Shown piece after piece: positions 42,917-53,614 of a DNA stretch of 64,000 nucleotides; the first letter of the stretch is position 1; each line of letters begins with the position of its first letter. The DNA is taken from contig NC_088917.1 of assembly GCF_963576675.1 (NCBI RefSeq), forward strand, positions 77,548,610 to 77,612,609. Direction: 5' to 3'. Under the pieces are notes generated by a model, which did not search any database, was not told the origin of the DNA, and saw nothing but the letters and a program-made list of their open reading frames with translations. This DNA is from Euphorbia lathyris (lineage: Eukaryota; Streptophyta; Magnoliopsida; Malpighiales; Euphorbiaceae). Both the position numbers and the translations under genes were made by a program.

Positions 42917-43947
42917 TAGATCCTGTTTGTTTGGGGAAAAATATTTTTTCAATTTTTCAATGTTTGTTTGGGCATGAAAATAAGTAGCAAGTCAATGGAA
43001 AATGAAGGAAGAAATAAGGAAAAATGTTTTACATTTTCCCCAAAACATATGGGTTTAGAGAAAAATGGGGAAAACGTTAAAAAATGTAAAAATATAAAAA
43101 TATGAAACACGAAAAAACATGAATAACGTGAAAACGTTACAAAACACGAAAATATGAAAACAAAACCCGCAAAAAAATGAAACGATTAACAAACGTGAAA
43201 AACACAAAAACGCAAAAAAAAAACACTTGAAAAGGCACAAAACATGAACGCCGCGAAAAAGTGAGAAAACGCGAATTATACAAAAACGTGAAAAATACAA
43301 AAAAACGCGAAAAAATACGAAAAACACAAAAACACAAAAATGTGACAATAAGTGAAAAACGCGATAAACATGAAAAGACGGAAAATGCAAACAAAACACA
43401 AAAACGTAAAAAACACAAAAAAAAATACGGAAAACGTGAAAATGTGAATAACACGAAAAAGTAACAAAATGCGAAAAATAAAAAAACGCGAAAAAAAAAG
43501 AAACGTGAAAAACTGAAAAACGGAAAAACTAAGCGTGAAAACACGAAAAAATGAAAAAAAAATGTAAAAAAAAAAACAAAATTACGTTAATAACACGAGA
43601 AAACGTACAAAAAATGTCAAAAATGTGAAAAAAAAAACGTTTTTTTCGTGTTTTTAACATTAATTTTTTTCACATTTTCGTGTTTTCCCACTTTTTTTCA
43701 TGTTTTCCATGTTTTTAATATTTTTTTACTTCGTGATTTTTGTATTTTTTCACTTTTTGTGTATTTAACAAATCTTCACGTTTTTTTGTGATTTTTCATG
43801 TTTTTAGTGGTTGGAAAATATTTTCAAGTGTTGTAGCCAAATACCGAAAAATATTTTACAGTGTTGTTGTCAAACACTAAAAAATATTTTATTTTCCTGC
43901 ATAATATTTTTCCTGCATAATATTTTCCCCCAAACAAATGGGGATAT
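42917..43947. mobile_element. TIR-like element expanded by an A-rich quasi-repeat
   Basis: Ends ctgtttgtttggggaaaaat and (reverse) ccatttgtttgggggaaaat. The interior 43060-43640 is a long run of aaaacgYgaaaa-type units of variable length on the plus strand; 43640-43810 is the T-rich opposite (ttttttcgtgtttttaac). So the whole can fold into an imperfect hairpin. Long frames rich in Phe or Lys reflect this composition only. No target duplication identified. Confidence 0.7.
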
Positions 43948-45629
43948 AAAATTATACTTTATTTATAATATATAATGATATATTGAAAATTAATTTTATA
44001 ATATATATATTTTTTAAATTGTACGCAATACACTTATATTAAACAAATGAAGATTAGATTAAAGAGAAAGAAAAACCCCCAACCCATCCCGCCCATGTGA
44101 TTCGAACCCATAACTTTTATTGTCTTTTAAGTAAATATAATTTTGGAAAATTTACATAGAATTACAAGTTTTAAGAGTATTTTCAATTAAATCAGTGCTA
44201 CTTTTGAATTTTGTCAAGTGGGTTAATACTCTTTTAATTATGTGAATCAACCATCCACTATTTATTTTCTACCGTTTTCCTTTCTTTTTTTTATTATTTT
44301 ATATAAGAATTTTTATTCATACTTTTTTTTGTTTGGATAAATAAAGACAATATTTTTTTTTATTTACATAAGAATTTATTTTTATACTCATACTGTTTTT
44401 TTTAAGAGAATTTCATATTCCTTTCATATTTATTTATGTGAAATTGGTATTTATATTTTAGAGTTTATAAATTAAGACCTACCGTTTATTTTAGGATTTA
44501 CATAGTTTTTTTTTTATCAAATATGTATATATTTCATAAAAAACTGTAATATGATTAGTCGCCGTTAGATCTAGACTTATTAAAATTTTACGATTGAGAT
44601 TATAATGTGTAATTTTAATGAGTTTAAATCGAACGGTAAATGCGACTAAGACTATATAATAAAGTTTCAATTTTCATATAAATCATTTAGCGTATTTGAA
44701 AGGTTGATATAAATATTATGACAATTTATTTTTCGATTGGTTTATATTTTTCAGCTGATTACATTTTACACAAATCCATCGGATTAATCAAATTTTTTAA
44801 ACAAATTCATTCATGGGGTAAATAATGTATTAAGCCAAGGAATTATGTATACATATTTTCCATGTATATGTATATATAATTAATGGTAGTTTTCGTTATT
44901 TTTGTTTTTTCTTAAAAAAACTTCCAACTAAAACCAACACCCCCTAGAAACTAGGAATTTAGAAACAGCGTATGACATTTTTAAAATAAGTTTAGTGCCT
45001 TTTGATATTACATGGATTAAATTACTAGCATTGATTACTGGGTCTTTTACCTAAAATCAGAAATGATAAAAATATTTATAATTTAATCAAATTAATAATT
45101 TTATTAGTATTATATCAGATATATCATTTTTTATTTTAAAACTGTTAAATATTTTTGAATTTTTATCATCTTTTAACATTCTCTAACCATTTCTAACCAA
45201 TCATTTATTGATAACTTTTTAATTGGCAAAATACAAAATATGATTTGCTATAACTGTAAATTACTTTTTATAAAGGCTTTTCTGTGTAATTTTCCCTTGA
45301 TTACTTCTACGTAGAAAGCCCTATAATTTTCATATAAAAAGCCCTATACATAGAGTATTGGGCCTTTTGCTAATTTGGTTTAAAAACAACGGTAGCATTA
45401 GATATTAAATTGTCCATATTTTTAATAGTTAACGGGTTGTAGTATTAGATATTAAATTGTCTAGTTAAATTAATATTTTTTTAATATAAAAATGAAGTTT
45501 ACATACCATGTTGTGAACTTGAGTGATCATGAGTGTATTTTTTTTTTTCTATGTTTAGAAATCTATTTTTTCTATGTTTAGAAATCTCTGGTGTCATAGA
45601 TACTAGTCATACTAGTTTTTTTTTGAGAT
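43948..45629. other. AT-rich DNA without recognisable features
   Basis: About 1.7 kb, very A+T-rich, with T and A runs. No coding frame or repeat recognised. Confidence 0.5.
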
Positions 45630-46784
45630 AAAGTGCAAAAAATACTCATAACTTTTACACTTAGGAGCAATTTATCCCTAACATCTAAAATAATATAATT
45701 TTACCCATAACATTGGTGGTAAAAAGCAATTTTATCCCTAATGTTATCAAGTTTGGTTAATTTTAAACATTATTATAAAATACAGATGTTTTGTTCCTTA
45801 ATTTGTACCAATTGAATATCAGTTTGTTTTAAAAAAGATTTCATATTTTCTATGATTTAATAATAAAATTGGAGATTAATATTTATAAATTCGGTAAAAT
45901 ATTTTGATTTTTTTTCAAGTCTAGTCATATGCTTATGATCTGTTACTAATAAGTAGACTTGTTCAAAAGCCCACTGGCCCACCCAGCCCGTCCAAACCCG
46001 CTTTTCAAAGACTTGGCTTGGACTTATATGTTTCATAATAGGTCTGACCCAGCCTAAGCTCGCTTAGGCCCGCAGAGTATGTTGGGCTTGGGATTTGTCT
46101 CAAAACTCAGGCCCAACCCAGCCCGACCCGAAATTTTAATAATAAATTTAATTTAATAACTTTTATAGTTTAATAAACTTTATATTCCAAAAATAAAATT
46201 TTTAAATTTCTTCAACGTAAAAATTTCCAAACCATATATTTTTTTAGAATTGGTGAACATGCACATATTTTTATTACTATTTTATTTATTACTATCAAAA
46301 AAGTATTTTTTTTTTTTTTTAGAATTGTGTTAATTGATTTTTATTGAAATAATCCTCCAAAATTTAGTTTATTGTATTTTATTACAGTATTTATATTTAT
46401 AGTATAATTTTTTAGTTTAATTTTAATTTTTAAAAAAATACAAAGGCATTAGTTGGACCGGGCCGGATGTAAATATAGTGCGGGCTTGGTTGGGTTTGGA
46501 TAAAGTAATTATGTGACAAGCCTGGTTAGGCCTGACCCAAGCCCAGTCCGGCCCAGCCCATAAACATGTCTACTAATAAGTGATGACATTACTCACATGT
46601 GAAGTGTAAATGACAAGATTCATGACCGAAAAGACAGTTTGATGAATCATTTCTCAAATTGATCCAACTTGACAACGTTAAGGGTAAAATTGCTATTGAC
46701 TGCCAAAGGTAAGGGTAAAATTGCACCATTTTAAAAGTTAGAGGTAAACTTGCTGGATATTTTTACACTTTATCATTAGTTTTT
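45630..46784. mobile_element. 'taacgtt' MULE-type MITE, copy 2, interrupted by a TAGAC-end MITE
   Basis: Left end agataaagtgcaaaaaatac, right in reverse gataaagtgtaaaaatatcc; interior similar to 36162-36749 throughout (e.g. aaattgatc.aactt..caacg and cacatgtgaag). Split at 45954-46572 by another element. Left flank is a T-run, so the duplication (tagttttttt?) is unclear. Confidence 0.8.
45954..46572. mobile_element. hAT-type MITE of the TAGAC-end family, copy 3, nested
   Basis: Ends tagacttgtt and (reverse) tagacatgtt, 8-bp duplication ctaataag at 45946-45953 and 46573-46580. The homologous site in 36162-36749 is uninterrupted (ggttactgataaaatgacg), so this is a verified nested insertion. 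Confidence 0.9.
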
Positions 46785-46837
46785 TCAAAATTTTGATAAA
46801 GTATAAGTAAAACTAATCATACCATCATCTGTCACCA

Positions 46838-47560
46838 AATTTGAAAGTGGAGGAACGATGGAATTTTTTATGGTAAAACTGTTTATATCCCTAACTTAGC
46901 TGAGTTCTTCTCGGAAAAACTATCCAATATTACTAAGAGTTTCAAAGGGGATTCCCTTGCTAGGTCTACCCAGAAGAGAGATGTCCACCTCCTTGGATGG
47001 AGCAGGCCGAGAGAAGGGGTTGTTAAATTGATTACGGATGGCTCCTGGCTCAATGATGGGAAGATTGCTGCCGGAGGTGTTCTTAGAGATGCTGGGGGCA
47101 ACTGGCTTTCTGGGTTCACCCAGAATCTGGGATTGGGCTCTTCCTTTTCGGCAGAGTTTTGGGGTATTCTCTATGGTTTAAAGCTTGCCAAGAGTCTGGG
47201 TTTGAAGTTGTTATCTGTCGAGTCTGATAACATGGAGGCCATTAAAACGATTTCTGATAATCATGCTATTTGTCTTAATAGCCGTAACCTTATTAAAGTT
47301 ATTAAAAGGCTCTGCTCTTCCTTTGAGTTCATAAAGTTCAGCCACATTTTCAGAGAGCATAACCGAGTTGTTGATCGATTGGCGACGGCTGGTCATGAGG
47401 GGATGTTGGGCGTCACTACCCTTTCTGATCCTCCTATTTTTCTCTCTTCTCTTCTTTAAGAAGATAGGATTGGGGTAAGCTTCCCTAGGCTAATCCTAGG
47501 TTAGGCTTTTTTCTCTGTTGTTGTTTTCATTTCCTGTTTCTACCAAAAAAAAAAAAAAGT
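46838..47560 (+). mobile_element. 5'-truncated LINE, 3' end only
   Basis: About 720 bp ending in a run of A residues (about 47546-47560). It holds only the last part of ORF2. The flanking tcatac (about 46818 and 47564) may be the target duplication but is short. Confidence 0.75.
47028..47459 (+). pseudogene. LINE ORF2 C-terminal RNase H-like domain (truncated)
   Basis: The frame is open from before 47028: KLITDGSWLNDGKIAAGGVL, RDAGGNWLSGFTQNLG, SAEFWGILYGLKLAKSLGLK, VESDNMEAIK, then FSHIFREHNRVVDRLAT. This is the RVT_3 type RNase H fold with Asp, Glu and Asp in place. It lacks RT and endonuclease. Different lineage from the LINE at 8-13.8 kb (low similarity by eye). Confidence 0.85.
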
Positions 47561-48149
47561 CATACTTAAAAACGTTAGGATTAAATTTACATCATTGTAT
47601 ACATTAAGATCAAATTTACATTTTTTCGAAACATTCGGGTCAAATTTGACGATTATGCCCTCGCTTAAAATATTCTCCATGTTATATAATGGGAAGTTTC
47701 ACTTTACCCAACATGTGGAATCATATATGCTAGTTGAGATTGCATAGAAGAAGGATGATTTACATCATTGCATAATGTAGAAATTATAAAAGTATCAAAC
47801 TTTCTATCATTACCCCTAAAATAAAACTAATTGAGAGAACACAATTTTGAAAATAAAACTTTATTGATTCCTAATTAAATAATAAAAATGAAAGTAATTA
47901 TAAATTCCCATGCCTGTAAAAAGGAAGTGAAAGATGCTATGGGATCCACCATTTCAAAATTAATCAATCTTTAACACTTTTCAAGTCGCCATAATCATTT
48001 TGGTTCATAACAGCTATAACTATTGGACTTAACTGTACTTAGTTTAAAACTTCACTGTCATTTTAAATTTTAAAAGTTCTAAATTGTCATCCCATCAAAA
48101 AAAAAAAATCTAAATTGTCAGATCTGAGTCTGTTCAGCCAGACTGAAAA
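47561..48149. other. AT-rich spacer
   Basis: Starts with text related to the 'taacgtt' MITE arms (aacgttaggattaaattt near 47570). No gene. Confidence 0.45.
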
Positions 48150-48154
48150 CTGAG

Positions 48155-48401
48155 TGTTGAATATACGGGAATATTATGGAGATAGAGAGAGATACGTAAT
48201 AGCACAATATTGATTTGAATCACCTTAGTGATTATGGCTCAGAGGCCTTGTATTTATAGTGAGCCAATAGTAGTTTGTATACGAATACAATAAACAAGTA
48301 TAATAGTATTGAAACTCTACATAGCTAGGGATATAGACAAATTGAAACTCTAACTAGATAAGAATCTATTTACAGAGATAATAGGAACATTATCTCTAAC
48401 A
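48155..48401 (-). repeat. solo LTR, 247 bp (Copia-like)
   Basis: Read on the minus strand it begins TGTTAGAGATAATG and ends ATATTCAACA; plus-strand ends are tgttgaat...tctctaaca. 5-bp duplication ctgag at 48150-48154 and 48402-48406. A TATA-like ctataaatacaagg lies on the minus strand near 48250. No interior sequence remains, so it arose by LTR-LTR recombination. Confidence 0.88.
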
Positions 48402-48406
48402 CTGAG

Positions 48407-48632
48407 AACCGATCATGTCTTCAATCTGAGTTTTTCTGGATTTATGAATATTGAATGGCCGGCTTATTCCGGGGTTTATAAAAAGGAATTTATGTTTTAA
48501 ATAAAGATTTAAACCATAAGAAGTCTCCTAAACTTATCAAATCTAGTCATTTTGTCTCTTGAACTTATAGGACGACCTATTTACTCCTTCAACTATTTAA
48601 AGGTGGTAATAGCAGGGGCGGAGACAGGGAGG
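48407..48632. other. spacer
   Basis: Unique-looking AT-rich sequence; no feature recognised. Confidence 0.4.
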
Positions 48633-48640
48633 GGCCAGAC

Positions 48641-50152
48641 TAGGGATGGCAATGGGTAGGGTACCCGCGGGTAATGTCAATCTCAATCCCAAACCCTTAT
48701 CCTTTTATTTTTTAATTACTCGTACCATTCCCATTACCCTAACGGGTATACTTTTTGCATCTCATATCCATCCTATTTAATTCACGGGTACCCGCGGGTA
48801 CTCTTACCCATTAAGAATCAATAAATGAAACAAAAAATATTACAAATTTAACAAAGTATAAATTTAAAAATCATCCATTCAAAAATTAAACACGTTGAAC
48901 CTTAATTAATAAGAATAAATTAGCTTAGTGGTATCACTCAATAGTTGAAAAACAAAAGATTATGGTTCAAGTCTCACTTCTTACATCTAAAAAATAATAA
49001 TATTTATTAATATATAAAAAAATTATAACGGATACCGGGTACCCTAGGGGTATTCCCATACCCGTCCCATTACCCTAACGGTAATGGTTTTGATCTCATA
49101 CCCGTCCCATACACTTTTATACATGGTACAGGTAGTCCCATTAGGATCGGGTGGTGCTGGGTACCCGCGGGCAGAGTACCCGTTGTTGGTCCCTAGTAAT
49201 TAGTTCCAAGGGGGGGGGGTTAGGAACTAATGTAACTTTTTTTTTGCTTTTAATATGCTGACTTAATGTTATTTTAAAAGTTTAATAACTCAGCGTGTTG
49301 GTCAGCACGGGCGTTTGATTAGTTAGACAGTTTTAGTTCTATGCTGACTAAGACTGCTTGACTTGAGAGTTGGGAATTGACACTTGAGGGGTCAGCTTCC
49401 AACTTAGCACTCAGAGTTACTCAGTTTCAGTTTTAACAATTTATAATCTGAGTAAATACAACAAGAAATTTCTGAAGATTGGATCATTTGAGATGATTTA
49501 GCCGTTAAGTCCAAAACGGCTCTTTTAGCAGACATCTTCTGGTTAGCTTCAGTCTGTTCCGTCATTCCCTTTCTCTGTTTTCTTCAGGCGTCAGGTTTTG
49601 TCTTCTTGCATCAGACTTGTCTTTTTGTGCCAGTTGTCTTTTACCAATAATCCATAGACCCATGATTCTTGGAATTAGTCTCCTTTGTATTTTCGAGACT
49701 TCAATTATTGGTGCAGAAGATTGGCAGACTTTGTCCTTTAGTAAACGGATCCTTCATGCTATCCTGACTGTCATTCAGCTTCATTCGTTCTCTTCGACTG
49801 CTCAATTTTCATGCTGAGTTTCTTCTTAGTCAGCTCCGTTCTGTTTGTATAATTCTGAAGGAGTCTTCTAGTTTATTCAGCTTCGTTCTGGCAACTTTGA
49901 AGGAAGCTTCTGATGCTAAGTTTTACTCCATTCAGCTTCTTATTCTTTCATGCTGAGTTCCGTTTCACTCAGCTTTGGCTTATGCTGACTTTTAACCTGT
50001 CTTACTTTATATATATTTTTGCACTCAATATTGAACAAACACATTAGTACAATTAAATCAAAGCATTTAAATTTAATTGCCTCTTAATCATGGATGATTT
50101 TGTCAAATCAAAATCTTGTGGAAAAGTGTTTCAACACCCGTTGCCATCCCTA
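48641..50152. mobile_element. hAT-type MITE (tagggatggcaa ends) with a solo LTR inside
   Basis: Ends tagggatggcaatgggt and (reverse) tagggatggcaacgggt. 8-bp duplication ggccagac at 48633-48640 and 50153-50160. The arms contain gggtacccgcgggta repeats. Removing the inserted LTR and its duplicated 5 bp leaves about 554 bp. Confidence 0.9.
49184..50136 (-). repeat. solo LTR of the Copia family at 53.6-64 kb (copy A, internally deleted)
   Basis: 953 bp, tgttggtccctag...gtgtttcaaca. 5-bp duplication cccgt at 49179-49183 and 50137-50141. Compared with the 1410-bp LTR at 53615 it lacks about 450-500 bp in the middle (between the ctgagtaaat block and the tagccgtt block). Same orientation as the other two copies. 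Confidence 0.9.
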
Positions 50153-50160
50153 GGCCAGAC

Positions 50161-50503
50161 CTCTGTCTCCACAAGCTTTGATTCAATGGGGGTGCTAAAT
50201 TAGTGATTTAATTAAAACTTTGATTGGTATTTGATAAAAGGTAGGAAATAAACTAATATTACTACCAATTGTGATTAAATTTAGACTCGTTTGTTTTACC
50301 TACTGTTTATTATTGTTGTTTCTGTTAGAGTTTGTTGTTTGCTATTGGGAAAAGTTGCTTTTTTCAAAAAGCAAAGATCCTCTGCTTTTGAAAAATGTTA
50401 CTTTTCAAGTGTAAAAGGCAAACTGGAGGTGACTTTAAAATGCGTCTACATGTATTAGATTCACATCTTACTAATAAGCTTCAATCACGCCATCTTTATT
50501 TCC
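50161..50503. other. spacer
   Basis: No gene or repeat recognised. Confidence 0.45.
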
Positions 50504-50511
50504 GATATGGG

Positions 50512-51252
50512 CAGTGGCGGAGCCAGAGCCGAAACCTCGGGAAGACTAGACGGTGTAAGATTTTTTTTTTCACAATCACTTCATTTTCGAGTTGATACCG
50601 ATTTTTTTCCACCATCATTTTATTTTATACCGTAAATTAGATTTCCTAAATTAGAAATCCCTAATTTATAAATTAAATCCTAAATTAGAATCTTTAAGTA
50701 AATAATATATTAATAATCTCTAATTTAGGGATCTTTAATTTGGAAATCATAAACCTAGAAATAAAATAAAAAAAATAAAAAACTTTAGCGGAAGTTGAAT
50801 TGAGTGAGAATTGGAAATAATTGGGCAATTGAATTTTAAAACAAAAGTATGGTGTGATTTGGGAAATTTTTCCAAATCCCAAGTATTTCGTCTCCTCTTC
50901 TTTCTTGCACCTGCGAAAAGGAAAAAAAAAAAGAGCACCTTCATATTTTTTTTATTCAGAGATGGAAACGGCATGGCATTTTCGCCCTTTCTATCTTTTA
51001 TTTTTTTAACTTAAAATTTCAATACCACGTCGTTTTGGAATTTTAAGTTAAAAAACAAAAGATGGAAATGGCGAAAATACCCTTTCCATCTCTGAAATCA
51101 AAACACACGAAGAAGAAGACCTAGCTTATTCTTCAGCCAACATGGCTGGATCCAGCCATGGCGGCTCCATGGCGGAGCCAGGATTAAAACCTCCAATCAG
51201 GGGGTTTCCGGAGGGTTGGCTACCCTCCCCGCCCCCTCTGGCTCCGTCCCTA
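50512..51252. mobile_element. hAT-type MITE (cagtggcggagccag ends), 741 bp
   Basis: Left cagtggcggagccagagc, right in reverse tagggacggagccagagg. Flanks gatatggg (50504-50511) and aatatggg (51253-51260), an 8-bp duplication with one mismatch. Inside, an inverted pair (ggaaacggcatgg...attttcgccc near 50965 and its complement near 51070). The right half holds 'catggctggatccagccatgg', a short palindrome. Confidence 0.8.
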
Positions 51253-51260
51253 AATATGGG

Positions 51261-51880
51261 ATTCAATTCATTCTTCCTCCATCGTTATCCTTTAGGGCCG
51301 CTCCTTGCTTAGGCCTTCTACCCCGGCACCACCCACTTTGAACCGGGTCGTTACAAGTCCACCAGCTTCCGCATGGTCCGTCCCCGAATCACACATCATA
51401 CGTGGAGAGTCGGCTCTGATACAAATTACATGTAGATATTGTCCACTCTGATCCAAATCTAACATCTTGGATCACTAACCAAACAAACTCTCAATTTTGA
51501 AATGTAAATGCAAACATGATAATGAAAAGGGAAAATTACAAATCTAGACCAACTGAGGGGATCTATTAACATATTTAATCCATTTTGTTTCAATCTCATC
51601 AAATTAGACACTTTCATCCATTTTGGATAAATATATCCCTAATTTCGTTCGACTTCTGCTTCTGCTCCCGCTGCTTCTTCTTCTTCTTCTTATTCGTTTC
51701 AACTTCTTCTTCGGTTCATCTTCTTCGTTTTGTGATACCAATCGTTAGTGATTTTTAAGATTATTGAAGTATTCTAAATTTTGGAAAAGAAACGCAAAAT
51801 AGATGAAGCTTTACAGCAGAAACGGTATGTTTTTAACTTATGTGTCTGTTTTTCTCGCTGGTCTTGCCTATTTCTTCATC
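51261..51880. other. spacer with a (TTC)n tract
   Basis: AT-rich, with a cttcttcttcttc run near 51675-51700. No gene recognised. Confidence 0.45.
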
Positions 51881-51892
51881 TGTAATGGTATC

Positions 51893-52080
51893 GTTTCAAT
51901 TTCCTCCATTTCCCTCCATTTTTATCGCATTTACTGCGATAAATTTTGTCACAAATCTGACATCGGTTGTCGCATCTACACTGTCGTAGATGTGACAATT
52001 ATCATCGTATTTGTGATGAAAGTTATCGCATGTGCGACAAATTTCATCACAAATGCAATAAAAATGGAGGAAATTGAAAC
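51893..52080. repeat. long imperfect inverted repeat (~188 bp)
   Basis: The outermost 17 bases (gtttcaatttcctccat at 51893-51909 and its complement at 52064-52080) are perfect; inward the arms continue with pairs such as cctccatttttatcgcatt / aatgcaataaaaatggagg. The loop region carries cgcatctacactgtcgtagatgtg. A transcript would form a long hairpin. The 97-codon frame spanning it is not a recognised gene. Confidence 0.75.
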
Positions 52081-52212
52081 CATTGTCTCTCTATAAACCA
52101 CCATATTTTCTCTCTCTATAAACCATCGTCTTTTTTCTCTCAAGACTTAACGGTAATGCAGCTTTCATCGGTTTGGGATGGCGAAGAAGACGTTGAGAGT
52201 CTGAGGAATAAG

Positions 52213-53400
52213 TGTTGGTCCCGTGTGATTAGTTCCAAGGGGGGTTAAGAACTAATATAACTTTTTTATTAATTAATCTTGCTGACTTAATAATTTTGGT
52301 GAGTTTATTAACTCAGCTTGGTCAGCTTGGCTGAACTTAATATAAGACAGCTTTAGTCAGATGCTGACTAAGACTGTTTTACTTGAGAGTTGGGAATTGA
52401 CACTTGTGTGGTCAGCTTTCAACTCAGCACTCCAATTTACTCAGTGTCAGCTTCTAACAGTTTATATGCTGAGTAAATATTACAAGCAACACAAGCACAT
52501 ATATGGAAGAGTACCTTCCTCTATTCGTCTACTCAACTCCTACTAAATGCTACAACCCAGCAGTTAGATTTCTCTACCACTAAGTACTAAATACCAACTA
52601 CTCAGTATGCACACTCTCAATATTACAATTGATCACACACTTGTTCCTTTTAAGATAAAGAACACTTTAGATGATTACAAACAATCAATCTAGCATTTAC
52701 ACAAAGAATAGAAGATTGGTGTAAGCTTTCTCTTTTGTTTTGAGTGCTTTGAATTTGTATCTTTCTCACTTGTAATTTTCTGTAAAACGACAATAATCCA
52801 AATGATATCCTTGTCCCTTTTATAGTTGAAATGTGAGGAACAAATCATTTGAATTTGATTTGTCTGTTGAGTCCAAAACGGCTCTTTTGGGGGGGCAAAC
52901 TTCTGGTCAACTTCAGATGTGCAGGCCAATCCTGTCTTCTGAATTCTTTAGACGTCAGATTTGTCTTCTTCCTACAGACTTTGTCTTCTTGCGGCAATTT
53001 GTCTTGTAGCATAGAACAGTTGACCCATGCATCTTGGAATTTGGCTTTTGCGTAATTCAAAGCTACTATTATTGGTGCAAACAGTTATCGAATTTGTCTT
53101 TTAGCTAACGGATCATTCATGCTGTCCTGAGGATTACTCAGCTTCACTTCGATAATCATTGTCTTCGATTTTCACCAAGTTTTATACTGAGCTCTTTTTC
53201 TACTCATCTTTCATGGTTAGCTTCGTTCTGTAGAAACCATTCCTTTGAGCAGATTTCTTCTGTGCTGAGCTTCGCTTTTACTCAGCTTCTTTGTTCAACT
53301 TTATTCTGAAGCTGTTTTTCTGAAGATGACTTATCTTCTCTTATACTGAGTTGCTCTTCACTCAGCTTGTGTTGTGTTCTCATGCTGACTTTATCCTGTC
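52213..53400 (-). repeat. LTR of the same Copia family (copy B), truncated by a LINE tail
   Basis: Starts tgttggtcccgtgtgattag and parallels the LTR at 53615 to ctgactttatcctgtc, where a T run begins. It lacks about 150 bp present in that copy (around 53905-54050). The remaining LTR end is expected beyond the right window edge, behind the Copia element. Confidence 0.8.
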
Positions 53401-53614
53401 TTTTTTTTTTGATAAAGATGCTCAATCATTTCATTAGATGATAAAATACAAGTACATCATGAAAATACCAAGGGATAAAACCTTACACAAGTAAGGGCTA
53501 ATGCCTAATACAATATCCATAAAGGAAATACAAGGACTACAAAGAGCAAGAATAACCATAAAAGGTACAACTAAAACAGTAAAACGACAAAACTCATACT
53601 TCTCCCGAATCCAA
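53401..53614 (-). mobile_element. LINE 3' end fragment (minus strand), split by the Copia insertion
   Basis: T run (53401-53410) then gataaagatgctcaatcatt. This parallels the LINE at 8.07 kb, where the T run is followed by gataatcaaat, i.e. TTATC-(A)n on the coding strand. It is cut at 53614 by the Copia 3' LTR. No coding sequence identified in the 204 bp. Confidence 0.6.

Noticed and set aside
43055..43544. Phe-rich frames (minus) and a Lys-rich frame (plus)
   Set aside because: Composition effect of the A-rich quasi-repeat; no domain and overlapping frames on both strands.
51803..52096. 97-residue hydrophobic frame
   Set aside because: It runs through a fold-back repeat and has no recognisable family.
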